Shown here: piece by piece, positions 1 through 6,442 of the stretch | How the letters are laid out: the number at the start of each line of letters is the position of its first letter | How positions within the stretch are numbered: position 1 is the first letter of the stretch | NCBI GenBank assembly: GCA_005881995.1 | Contig: VBHV01000613.1 | Span: forward strand, 1-6,656 | Length of the DNA stretch: 6,656 nt | Direction of reading: 5' to 3' | Source of the DNA: Chloroflexota bacterium | Lineage (GTDB): Bacteria > Chloroflexota > Ktedonobacteria > Ktedonobacterales > Ktedonobacteraceae | Made by a program: the position numbers and the translations under genes | The notes under the pieces: generated by a model | The model's input: the letters and a program-made list of their open reading frames with translations, nothing else | The model's database searches: none | What the model was told of the DNA's origin: nothing

Positions 1-410
1 ATCAGGACGGGGGTGATGCAGCTTGCGCCGCGCATTTTGCGCTGGCCATCGATGAGGCCGCTCACAGCAATGCCGGTTACTACGTGGTGCCAGCGACCTC
101 GGAGGGTGAGCAGCAGTTCGCGGGCATGGGCTTTATTGCGCGGCTTGCCTAATACCTGCTCATCAAGCAGGACGGTGGTATCCGCGGTAATCACGGTGCG
201 GCCCTGGGCCTCCGGTAGTGCGAGCGCGGCTGCGGCTTTGTGCTTGGCCAGCCACTGCGCCAGTTCCTCGAGGGGGCCGCGAAAGTTGTCCGCGATGGCT
301 TCTTCGTCGGTGGACGTGGCGGCGGTGATGAAATCCAGGCCAAGCAGAGCCATGATCTGCCTGCGGCGTGGTGAGGCGGAGGCCAGGAGTAATGGGAGTG
401 ATGATGTCAT
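1..410 (-). CDS. maf: Maf-family nucleoside triphosphate pyrophosphatase (3' end cut off by window edge)
   Basis: Maf proteins are cytoplasmic house-cleaning enzymes that hydrolyse non-canonical or modified nucleoside triphosphates to the monophosphate and pyrophosphate. The 136 visible residues carry the family signature in order: an N-terminal LASASPRRR loop (residues 9-17) that contacts the triphosphate, an acidic stretch near 35-38, TADTTV (75-80) with the expected catalytic Asp77, LGKP (87-90) with the conserved Lys, and HHVVTG (108-113). Members are usually about 190-210 residues, so roughly the last third lies outside the window. The ATG at 410-408 overlaps the TGA of the upstream rlmD gene as ATGA. 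There is only a weak GGAG upstream, so translation is probably coupled to rlmD. No frameshift or stop occurs in the visible part. The family call is firm. The exact subtype (YhdE-like dTTP/UTP versus YceF-like m7GTP) cannot be decided from the fragment. Confidence 0.95.
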   Translation of the reverse strand, partial: MTSSLPLLLASASPRRRQIMALLGLDFITAATSTDEEAIADNFRGPLEELAQWLAKHKAAAALALPEAQGRTVITADTTVLLDEQVLGKPRNKAHARELLLTLRGRWHHVVTGIAVSGLIDGQRKMRGASCITPVL

Positions 411-1714
411 AAATTGTTCTGCTCCAGGACCGCGACGCATTCGATATGCGCCGTCTGGGGGAACATGTCCAGGGGCTGCACCGAGCGCAAGCGGTAAGTA
501 GGATGGACGTGACAGAGGATGTCGAGGTCGCGCGCCAGCGTTGATGGGTCGCAAGAGACGTAGACGAGCCTGGGAACGGGGTGTTGCCTCAAGGTGTCGA
601 GGACGACCTGCTGGCAACCGGCGCGCGGCGGGTCAATGACCAGTCCTTGGATATGTGTCGTCAAGGTGGGCAGCACCTCTTCCACTTTGCCTTTGAGTAC
701 CTCGACATTGTTGGCCTCGCGCAGGTTCCACTGGGCATCTTTGATGGCACTGGCCGATTCTTCGATGGCGATGACCTTGCCGACATGACGAGCCAGCAGC
801 AGCGAAAAGGTGCCGACTCCGCAGTACGCGTCAACGATGGTGAGTTGCTGCGCGTCTGCGGTTCTGTTACTCAGCAGCCCGTGAATGACCATCTGCATCA
901 TTTTTTCGGCCTGCGCGGTATTGGTCTGGAAGAAGGAGCTGGGGCGAATGCGGAAGGTTGCGCCAGCCAACTGCTCCTCCATCGTTTCAGCGCGCAGTTC
1001 AAGTTCCGTAGCGCGGAGCTGGTGGGCTATGGCCGGTTCAGGCTGGGGCTGTACCAGCAACTGGCCTGTGGCAGCGCCGCAGCGTATTAAGACCTGTGGG
1101 CGCGCGTTGGGTACGGTGCTCAGCACACGCAAGGCGCGATTGATGTACTCGTGGGCGATGGGACAGGAAGCGAGGGGCAGCACGCGGTGCGTTCCCCTGG
1201 CAGTGAGTCCGGGTTGTCCACTGCGATTGACCGAGAAGCGCATGTGGTTGCGGTAGTGCCAGGGGTCGTCACAGGCAACAGTGTCTAACAGGGGTGGGTC
1301 GTCGAAGTGGCCGATTTCCTGTAGCAGCTGCCCGACCAGCGCACGTTTCCAGGCCAGCTGCGCCGGGTAGTCCAGGTGTTGAAGTTGGCAGCCGCCGCAT
1401 TCGCCAAAGACGGGGCAGGGAGCCTGCACCCGCAGTGGCGAGGGCCGGTGAATTTCGGTGATCCAGACACGCGGCGGGCGCGGTTTCCAGCGGCGGCGAT
1501 GGCGTTTGGGGGGCGTCGCGGCTATGGTTTCGATAGCGATGGTCACTTCTTCCCCTGGTAAACCAGCCGGGACTGGAAGACGGCGCGTGTGACAGTGTGT
1601 TGGCTGTTCGCCGTCTTCCAGGTCTTCTGGAATGTCCGCGAGAGCGTCACCAGTGCGCGTCAGTTCACCGAGGGTGACGCGGTGATAGGTGGTGGAGGAC
1701 GCTTCTTTGTTCAT
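407..1714 (-). CDS. rlmD: 23S rRNA (uracil-C5)-methyltransferase, RlmD/RumA type
   Basis: This is an S-adenosylmethionine-dependent methyltransferase of the TrmA/RumA family, making 5-methyluridine in RNA. The 435 residues match the length of E. coli RlmD. Residues 10-95 form a TRAM-like RNA-binding domain. Cys100, Cys106, Cys109 (in CPVFGECGGC) and Cys184 (in ASCPIAH) fit the four ligands of the [4Fe-4S] cluster, which TrmA lacks and RlmC/RlmD have. The methyltransferase domain shows FFQTN (261-265), the SAM loop VDAYCGVGTF (294-303), DPPRAG (361-366) and the catalytic motif SCDPSTLARD (387-396) with nucleophile Cys388. HIE (423-425) supplies the likely general base Glu425. All key residues are present. 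The TRAM part has an Arg/Lys/Pro-rich stretch at 69-83. The start ATG overlaps the stop of the TPR gene as ATGA, with no good Shine-Dalgarno, so coupling is expected. Site specificity (U1939, U747 or both as in RlmCD) cannot be read from the sequence. Confidence 0.93.
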   Translation of the reverse strand: MNKEASSTTYHRVTLGELTRTGDALADIPEDLEDGEQPTHCHTRRLPVPAGLPGEEVTIAIETIAATPPKRHRRRWKPRPPRVWITEIHRPSPLRVQAPCPVFGECGGCQLQHLDYPAQLAWKRALVGQLLQEIGHFDDPPLLDTVACDDPWHYRNHMRFSVNRSGQPGLTARGTHRVLPLASCPIAHEYINRALRVLSTVPNARPQVLIRCGAATGQLLVQPQPEPAIAHQLRATELELRAETMEEQLAGATFRIRPSSFFQTNTAQAEKMMQMVIHGLLSNRTADAQQLTIVDAYCGVGTFSLLLARHVGKVIAIEESASAIKDAQWNLREANNVEVLKGKVEEVLPTLTTHIQGLVIDPPRAGCQQVVLDTLRQHPVPRLVYVSCDPSTLARDLDILCHVHPTYRLRSVQPLDMFPQTAHIECVAVLEQNNL

Positions 1715-3945
1715 CGCTTTATGGAATCCAGGGACTGGCGTACCGCCTGCACGATCTCGGCATCGGGGTTGATGCGCTCGGCCTCTTCCAGCACGGCACG
1801 CGCGCGCCGCAGGTCGCCTTGATCTAAGATGATACCCGCGAGTAGTCCGCGGAGGTGCGCGGACTGTGGATGCAGGAGCGTACCCTGTTCGACTACTTTG
1901 TAAGCTTTGTTCGTTTCGTTCTTGCTCAGGTAGAGCGCGCCGAGTTCAGAGAAGGCCGCGATGTTCTGCGGTTCTTCCTCGATAGCACGTTTATAGTAGA
2001 CTTCGGCCTCGATGGTATTCTTGAGAAGGCGGTACGCATGACCTATGCTGAACCAGATGTGCTGGAAATTGGGAGAGATTTCCGCGACACGTAGGAAGTG
2101 CCGCAAAGCCTCGTCGTAGAGATCGCGTTCCAGTGCCATACTTGCCAGGTCGTTTTCGATTTGCGCCTCTTCTTCTCGTGTGGGGTCCGAGGCCAACGCT
2201 TCTTGCAGGAGGGATTGGGCCTCCTCGTAGGCGTCCTGCGAGGCTTTCACTTCGGCCAGCAGGATGCGCGTCAGGGTCTGGTTTCCGACCTGCAGGGCTT
2301 TTTGTAGGGTTGTTTCAGAGAGGTCATAGAAACGCTCAGCGCGTTCTTGCATCTCAATTTCATCGTACTGCTGGGCCAGCACCGCGGCTACCGCACCTAA
2401 TTGCTGCAAGATGGAGGCATAGCTGGCATGATGGGGGAAGTGTTCGGCCCATCTTTCCAGGTAGATGAAGGCGCGTTCGTTCATGCCGATACTGGTGGCG
2501 CGGCCAACTGCGTCCGCATAGAGTTCGAAATCCAGGGGATTCTTTACAAGCAGGGCGTCCAGGTAGTACAGGGCTTTGGTGGTGCGCCAGATAATTTCTT
2601 CATAATAGCGCGGCGCATCGGGGCCGGTGGGAGTCTGGTTTTTCAGGATATCCTGGATAGCGCCCGCGTGCTCTTGCAAGCGCTGCTGTACGTCGGCGAG
2701 GGGCAATCCCTGGGCGTTCGCGCCATCGTCGGTCACGCGCTGAATGCGCCATTCGCCTTCCTCCTGGACGATGGTATAGCTGGTCCAGAACCAGTGCCTG
2801 CCCGTTTCTTTGAGGACGGCGGTTCCCAGCGGCATCTCTGGAAGCGTGCCACTCAAGGGTGTTTCGCTCAGTTCGAGCGACCAGCAGGTCTCTACCTCAC
2901 GGCGAGATGTGGAGCGATCACTGAGGAATGAGCCGGGGAGCCAGAGCGCGCTCTGGTTGTGTTCGCGCTCGCGCGTGATCCTGGGTTCGAAGTGCGCGGG
3001 CTGCGCTTCATCTGCCCACGCGCGGCGGCGCTCTACCCATTCATCGCGCGCGAGTCCTTCGCGGATGGGGCTGTCACGGGTGAGCAGATCATAGCATAGC
3101 CCGAAATCGCCCAGGGACCAGCCTCCGATAAAGTGGGCGGCTATTTCATCCGGTTCGAGGTCGGGGTCGATATAGGTGCGTCCCCGGTCTTCGTCCAATT
3201 GAGGGGCGTTCAGTATCAGTTGCTGCACGGTGGGAAGATAATGCCGGTAGTCTTTATGCGGAGTGGTGCCTCGCCACTTGTTGACGGAGAGCGCGTCCAG
3301 GAGCAGGCGGCGTCCCTCAGCGAGCGTGGCATCGGCTAATTTGAGCTTTTCGCCAGTTGAGATGGTGAAATGGGTTGCTTGCTCGTTGAGATGGGATTCG
3401 ATGTGGCGTTTGGTGCCGGTCTCGATGGTAAAGTCTTTGACGCCATCCTGCCAGTAGTCAAGCAGGAAAGAGAGCATGCGCGCTTCGCCGTACTCGAAAC
3501 CTTGTTCCCAACAGAGGATGAGTTCTATCTCACCTTGCTCGCGCATCAGGGTGACCTGACCTTTCCAGAAGCGCGGGGCATTGGTGGTGGGAAGTATGGT
3601 GGGTTTTTCCGGCTCCGGTGTCCAACTAGGATAGATTTTATTGCCCGCGAGCTGGATCAGGGCGCGGCGGGATTCTTTGCGCACGGCCTTGTTGGGGGTC
3701 AATTCGTTTATGGCCAGCAGTACGTCGGCGGCATCCACATCTGGTTGTCGCGCGAGGGCTTTGAGCAGGGCTAGCTGGGTTGCCTCTGCGGAGCTGCTGA
3801 TTTCTGCCAGGGCTGTTTCTGCTTGCCCGCGGCTGACGCTCTCGCGCAGTTCTTCTGCGATGGTGTGGCGCTGCTCAAGCAGGCTCTGTATGTGTGAATC
3901 GTTACTCTGTGTGATGAATGGGTGTTTGGGTTTTTTTGATGTCAT
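1711..3945 (-). CDS. Large multi-domain TPR protein of unknown function
   Basis: The predicted product is 744 residues, with no signal peptide or membrane helix, so it is probably cytoplasmic. Residues about 10-105 are alpha-helical and HEAT-like. Residues about 124-249 form a mixed, aromatic-rich module (around FWKGQVTL, LLDYWQDGVKDF, EGRRLLLDAL) whose style I associate with Ktedonobacterial proteins. Residues about 255-407 look like an NTF2/SnoaL-type fold (GGWSLGDFGLCYDLL, then a WFWTSY...EWRIQRV strand pair). From about 452 onward the protein is helical, with at least five TPR units, the clearest at 594-627, 629-661, 663-695 and 696-729; each has the small residue-aromatic-Ala-Pro pattern (e.g. 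W631, G635, Y638, P659). I chose the ATG at 3945, preceded by a GAGAAG stretch, over an in-frame ATG at 3984 that adds 13 residues, has no ribosome binding site and sits in a hairpin loop. The stop overlaps the rlmD start as ATGA. TPRs imply protein-protein contacts; partners and function are unknown. Confidence 0.88.
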   Translation of the reverse strand: MTSKKPKHPFITQSNDSHIQSLLEQRHTIAEELRESVSRGQAETALAEISSSAEATQLALLKALARQPDVDAADVLLAINELTPNKAVRKESRRALIQLAGNKIYPSWTPEPEKPTILPTTNAPRFWKGQVTLMREQGEIELILCWEQGFEYGEARMLSFLLDYWQDGVKDFTIETGTKRHIESHLNEQATHFTISTGEKLKLADATLAEGRRLLLDALSVNKWRGTTPHKDYRHYLPTVQQLILNAPQLDEDRGRTYIDPDLEPDEIAAHFIGGWSLGDFGLCYDLLTRDSPIREGLARDEWVERRRAWADEAQPAHFEPRITREREHNQSALWLPGSFLSDRSTSRREVETCWSLELSETPLSGTLPEMPLGTAVLKETGRHWFWTSYTIVQEEGEWRIQRVTDDGANAQGLPLADVQQRLQEHAGAIQDILKNQTPTGPDAPRYYEEIIWRTTKALYYLDALLVKNPLDFELYADAVGRATSIGMNERAFIYLERWAEHFPHHASYASILQQLGAVAAVLAQQYDEIEMQERAERFYDLSETTLQKALQVGNQTLTRILLAEVKASQDAYEEAQSLLQEALASDPTREEEAQIENDLASMALERDLYDEALRHFLRVAEISPNFQHIWFSIGHAYRLLKNTIEAEVYYKRAIEEEPQNIAAFSELGALYLSKNETNKAYKVVEQGTLLHPQSAHLRGLLAGIILDQGDLRRARAVLEEAERINPDAEIVQAVRQSLDSIKR

Positions 3946-3973
3946 GGGTTGTTTTCTTCTCTCATGGGTTTCG

Positions 3974-3996
3974 GCGCAATGCATGAGTAATTGCGC
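3974..3996 (-). promoter_or_regulatory. Perfect 7-bp dyad in the leader of the TPR-rlmD-maf unit
   Basis: GCGCAAT at 3974-3980 and ATTGCGC at 3990-3996 are exact inverted repeats separated by 9 nt. As RNA on the minus strand this gives a short stem-loop about 29 nt ahead of the chosen TPR start. As DNA it is the size of a dimeric repressor site. The alternative ATG at 3984-3982 lies in the loop. No T-run follows on the minus strand, so it is unlikely to be an intrinsic terminator for the upstream membrane-protein gene. The repeat is seen directly; a regulatory role is inferred. Confidence 0.4.
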
Positions 3997-4011
3997 TTGC
4001 TATCGCTTTTG

Positions 4012-4020
4012 ATTGTATCA
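4012..4020 (-). promoter_or_regulatory. Candidate extended -10 promoter element for the TPR-rlmD-maf unit
   Basis: On the minus strand the sequence reads TGATACAAT: a TGn extension followed by TACAAT, one mismatch from TATAAT. Nothing resembling TTGACA stands 15-19 nt upstream, as extended -10 promoters can tolerate. It lies in the only gap between the membrane-protein gene and the TPR gene. Transcription would start near 4005, just ahead of the dyad at 3974-3996. It is a weak match and could be chance. Confidence 0.3.
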
Positions 4021-4043
4021 TGAGAGGCAAGAGGGGTAGTTTG

Positions 4044-5756
4044 CTATGCGATGCTTTTGGGCGGTGGTATCCAGGGTAAGGCGGGTAGATACGTTGCCGC
4101 TGGGGAATGATGTGGTTGGCTTTGTATGCTTGCCTTGTTGTTCAGAACCCTGGTGGATGGGACGATGGATTTGGCCAGGGCGTGAAAGAAGCGTGTGGCG
4201 GCGTGGGAGGTTATGCCCACGGGGAGTTCGTTTGTTTCGGGTGGTGCGAACTGCAAACGCCAGGCGGGACGGAGCGCTTTGCGTGGGCGACCGCCGCGAT
4301 TGGGCAGTGTGTAGGCGGCCTGTAAGATGATGATCGGGAAGGCCGCGCAGTAGAAGTAGGAGGGTAGACTGCGCCATGCGAAGAACAAGGGTAAGACGGC
4401 CAGGAGCATGGCCGACTCCGGGTGTTGTTTGCAGATGCGCCAGTACCAGCCGAGGCAGAAGAGCATGGCGATGGCCTCGAGTGCCAGGTAGACAGTGCCT
4501 GGCAAAATGGGCACCAGGGGCGTAAAACTCACGGCAATCAGACCCACACCCAGTGGGAACATGGGATCGGCGATGGGGGCCAGTACACCCGCGAACCATG
4601 CCTGCGGGCTCCAGAGAATGAATGGCAGATTGAGGGCCAGGGCGATGATGCCCGCGATGCTCAAGCGGTAGAGCACTTCCTTAAAATTGTACTGGCGCAA
4701 GATCATGATGGCGTAGAACGGGACGAACAACCAGGCTGGCTGTTTGCTGGCGATGGCCAATCCGAGGAAAATGGCCGACCAGCGGCGCGAGTCCTGTGCC
4801 AACCAGGCCAGCACGATGAACAGGATGTACAGCAGGTCCACGTTGCCGCCGACGACTGAAGTCCACATGGAGACATTGGCCAGCGAGAGCAAGAGCAGCC
4901 AGGGCCTTATCTCGGGGCGTACCACCTTCAAGCCGATAATGACGAGAAGAAGGTAACAGAGCAGGTAGAATGGCAGCACATTATAAATGTTGAGCCAGAC
5001 GAACGGCAAGAGTGTCAGGAAGGAGAGCGAGGGATAGCTGACCTTCGATTCGAACTCAGGCGCGGTTCCAGCCTTGAGGTCGGTATCCAGGATGGTGCGC
5101 AGTTCCCATGTAGAAGGGTAGGTCAGGGCATCTGCCAATTGTCCCTGGCGCAGGGGCGTGGTCCAGTAGGGCTGAATGGGGAAGCGACGCACGAGACTGA
5201 GAATGCTGGAGTCGGTGTAGGGGTTACGCCCCTCCAGTAGGAGCGATGCCGCATTTGTGTCGATCGACGTGCCGTCGTTGGTATACTGAGGCGGCATGAA
5301 AAAGCCCATGGCGATGGAGCGCCCAAACTCAATCCCACCAGCGATAGAGGTGAGGAGGACCATGACCAGAACGATGCGTTGCCAGCGGCGGGGGCGACTC
5401 TGCGACGCAGATGATTTTCCCACGCGCTTCTTCAATGCCGTGGGGCGAAAGGCCATCCACATAGCGACGAAGCTGGCGACAATGAGGACAAAAGGTATCA
5501 TCGATTCCCAGGGAATCAGAAACCGGACGTAGGGTAAATAGATTTTACGGTCGATCTCATTGAGAGCCTGGGCGATGAGGGCGAGTCCAACCCAGCACAC
5601 TCGCCGCTGTAGTTCTATAAGTGGATAGTTATCCGGGGAAACGTCTTCTGTGAAGAAGTGAGGCATCAACCGGCTAAATAGTGTGTTGTGACGCAGTGGC
5701 TCCGCCGATTGAGCGTATGGCATCGTGACAGTTTGCTTCTCCGTATCTTGGTGCAT
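4044..5756 (-). CDS. Polytopic membrane glycosyltransferase, GT87/DUF2029 (GT-C) type
   Basis: The 570-residue product has about ten hydrophobic helices, roughly at 84-104, 127-146, 244-276 (possibly two), 284-300, 304-321, 327-351, 364-382, 402-418, 420-439 and 447-483. The loop after the second helix carries NDGTSID...EGRNPYTD (160-182), the acidic outer-face loop where GT-C enzymes place their catalytic Asp; Asp161 or Asp166 is the candidate. GNVDLLY (304-310) and LGLAIASKQPAW (331-342) match the GT87 style. Known GT87 members transfer mannose from polyprenyl-phosphate-mannose to lipids or polysaccharides outside the membrane, so a cell-envelope role is inferred; sugar and acceptor are unknown. 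After the last helix comes an unusual 85-residue Pro/Ser/Ala-rich polar tail (486-570). The ATG at 5756 has AAGG 8 nt upstream; a second ATG at codon 12 is less well placed. It stands alone, with 98-nt and 200-nt gaps on either side. Confidence 0.8.
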   Translation of the reverse strand: MHQDTEKQTVTMPYAQSAEPLRHNTLFSRLMPHFFTEDVSPDNYPLIELQRRVCWVGLALIAQALNEIDRKIYLPYVRFLIPWESMIPFVLIVASFVAMWMAFRPTALKKRVGKSSASQSRPRRWQRIVLVMVLLTSIAGGIEFGRSIAMGFFMPPQYTNDGTSIDTNAASLLLEGRNPYTDSSILSLVRRFPIQPYWTTPLRQGQLADALTYPSTWELRTILDTDLKAGTAPEFESKVSYPSLSFLTLLPFVWLNIYNVLPFYLLCYLLLVIIGLKVVRPEIRPWLLLLSLANVSMWTSVVGGNVDLLYILFIVLAWLAQDSRRWSAIFLGLAIASKQPAWLFVPFYAIMILRQYNFKEVLYRLSIAGIIALALNLPFILWSPQAWFAGVLAPIADPMFPLGVGLIAVSFTPLVPILPGTVYLALEAIAMLFCLGWYWRICKQHPESAMLLAVLPLFFAWRSLPSYFYCAAFPIIILQAAYTLPNRGGRPRKALRPAWRLQFAPPETNELPVGITSHAATRFFHALAKSIVPSTRVLNNKASIQSQPHHSPAATYLPALPWIPPPKSIA

Positions 5757-5769
5757 ATCTCCTACCTTT
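5757..5769 (-). promoter_or_regulatory. Ribosome binding site of the GT87-like gene
   Basis: On the minus strand the leader reads AAAGGTAGGAGAT directly before ATG. It holds two purine blocks: AAGG with 8-nt spacing, which is usable, and AGGAG only 2 nt from the ATG, which is too close for this start. The first supports the ATG at 5756 rather than the in-frame ATG eleven codons later, whose nearest GGAG is 15 nt away. Confidence 0.5.
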
Positions 5770-5896
5770 AGTCAAAAATCCCCCTGAAGAGCCAGTAATA
5801 CCTCTCCCCCTTATAAGATGAGGCATGCGAGGCCTGAGATTTAGAACGAAGAGTAATCTAGCTTCGTCACAAAACCCTCGCTAAAAGTAGTGGGCA

Positions 5897-5940
5897 GGGG
5901 CCAGAGCTGGTGCGATGAAACCAGCCCCGAAGCAGGCCCC
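5897..5940 (-). terminator. Possible weak terminator after the GNAT gene
   Basis: GGCCCC/GGGGCC (5935-5940 with 5897-5902) forms an outer stem and ACCAGC/GCTGGT (5920-5925 with 5906-5911) an inner stem, with unequal internal bulges and an 8-nt loop. It begins 17 nt after the GNAT stop codon. The only T-run on the minus strand, TTTT, comes about 10 nt after the stem, so this is not a standard intrinsic terminator. It may instead protect the 3' end or be chance in GC-rich sequence. Confidence 0.3.
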
Positions 5941-5956
5941 TACGAAAAGCAGCATT

Positions 5957-6424
5957 TCAGAGGGGCAGGCGGAAGTAGAGTTCGCGGTGCTGTAGCTCGA
6001 ATCCGAGCGTTTCATAAAGGCGGATGGCGGGAAGGTTCTGCTCCCAGACGTGCAGGTCAATAGCGGCCAGGTGGAGTTCTGTCTGAGCATAGGTGATGAT
6101 GTGCTGCATCAATTGACGCGCCAACCCCATTTTGCGGTAAGTAGGGGAGATGATGACGCGCTTGACGTAGCCTATACCGGGTAGAATGTCAGCTAGGGGG
6201 ATCATCAGCTCGGCCTTGCCAGCGACGTGTTCTCCTACCTGAGCGAGGAAGATGAGCGTATTTTCGTGGGTGGTTGGGTCGACCGAGCCGAAGTATTTCT
6301 CCATATCGCGCGGGATGTTGCGCAGCGGAGAAGTACTCATCTGGTCGAGTTGATTGATGATCTCTATATCATCGGGAGTGGCAAGACGGATGACCGACGG
6401 CGCTGTCGATGGTTCATCAAGCAT
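5957..6424 (-). CDS. GNAT-family N-acetyltransferase
   Basis: This predicted cytoplasmic enzyme transfers an acetyl group from acetyl-CoA to an amine. Its 155 residues span one full GNAT domain. After the N-terminal IRLATPDDIEIINQL (12-26), typical of beta1-alpha1, the central strand and motif A read YVKRVIISPTYRKMGLARQL (86-105), in which RKMGLA is the acetyl-CoA pyrophosphate-binding R/Q-x-x-G-x-A/G loop. The C-terminal motif B is AIDLHVWEQNLPAIRLYETL (121-140), with Asn130 and Tyr137 at the positions usually conserved, followed by GF and a last beta strand. The ATG at 6424 has GGTGAG at 6-nt spacing (6431-6436), which settles the start. It follows the 64-residue membrane-protein gene after 18 nt, so the two are probably co-transcribed. 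The substrate cannot be predicted: GNATs of this size act on small molecules, peptides or protein N-termini. Confidence 0.9.
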   Translation of the reverse strand: MLDEPSTAPSVIRLATPDDIEIINQLDQMSTSPLRNIPRDMEKYFGSVDPTTHENTLIFLAQVGEHVAGKAELMIPLADILPGIGYVKRVIISPTYRKMGLARQLMQHIITYAQTELHLAAIDLHVWEQNLPAIRLYETLGFELQHRELYFRLPL

Positions 6425-6442
6425 ACACTTCTCACCCCCGAA

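Larger units (their letters stand above)
5757..5956 (-). other. 200-nt intergenic region between the GNAT and GT87-like genes
   Basis: I see no coding sequence here. From the GNAT side it holds an imperfect GC-rich hairpin (5897-5940), then a 6-bp dyad ACGAAG/CTTCGT (5846-5851 and 5862-5867, 10-nt loop), then a TTATAAG on the minus strand (5810-5816) that could be a -10 box but has no recognisable -35, then the ribosome binding site of the GT87-like gene. The gap and its content suggest that the GT87-like gene has its own promoter. Confidence 0.4.

Noticed and set aside
13..501. Plus-strand open frame of 162 codons at the left end
   Set aside because: It is antisense to maf and the 3' end of rlmD. 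Its product is rich in Arg and Ser, as expected for a shadow frame in GC-rich sequence.
581..1090. Plus-strand open frame of 169 codons
   Set aside because: It lies antisense inside rlmD, whose frame holds every catalytic and Fe-S motif. The plus-strand product shows no recognisable family and no ribosome binding site; it is a codon-bias shadow.
2401..2931. Plus-strand open frame of 176 codons
   Set aside because: It is antisense to the NTF2-like and TPR part of the large protein. Its composition is atypical and it has no domain features.
3931..3937. Run of seven A (minus strand) in register A-AAA-AAA at codons 3-5 of the TPR gene, a possible -1 slippery site
   Set aside because: A -1 shift there soon meets a stop codon, and no stimulatory structure is seen just downstream. 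Lysine codons near a start commonly give such runs.
4018..4599. Minus-strand open frame of 193 codons overlapping the end of the GT87-like gene
   Set aside because: It is a +1/-1 shadow of the GT87-like frame. That frame continues its membrane helices through this region; the alternative product is His/Thr/Arg-rich with no helices or motifs.
5846..5867. ACGAAG/CTTCGT 6-bp dyad as a terminator or operator
   Set aside because: The stem is short with a 10-nt loop and no T-run on either side. Such dyads are expected by chance in 200 nt, so it is mentioned only within the intergenic entry.
5881..6090. Minus-strand open frame of 69 codons at the end of the GNAT gene
   Set aside because: It overlaps the conserved motif B of the GNAT in another frame, has no ribosome binding site and resembles no family.
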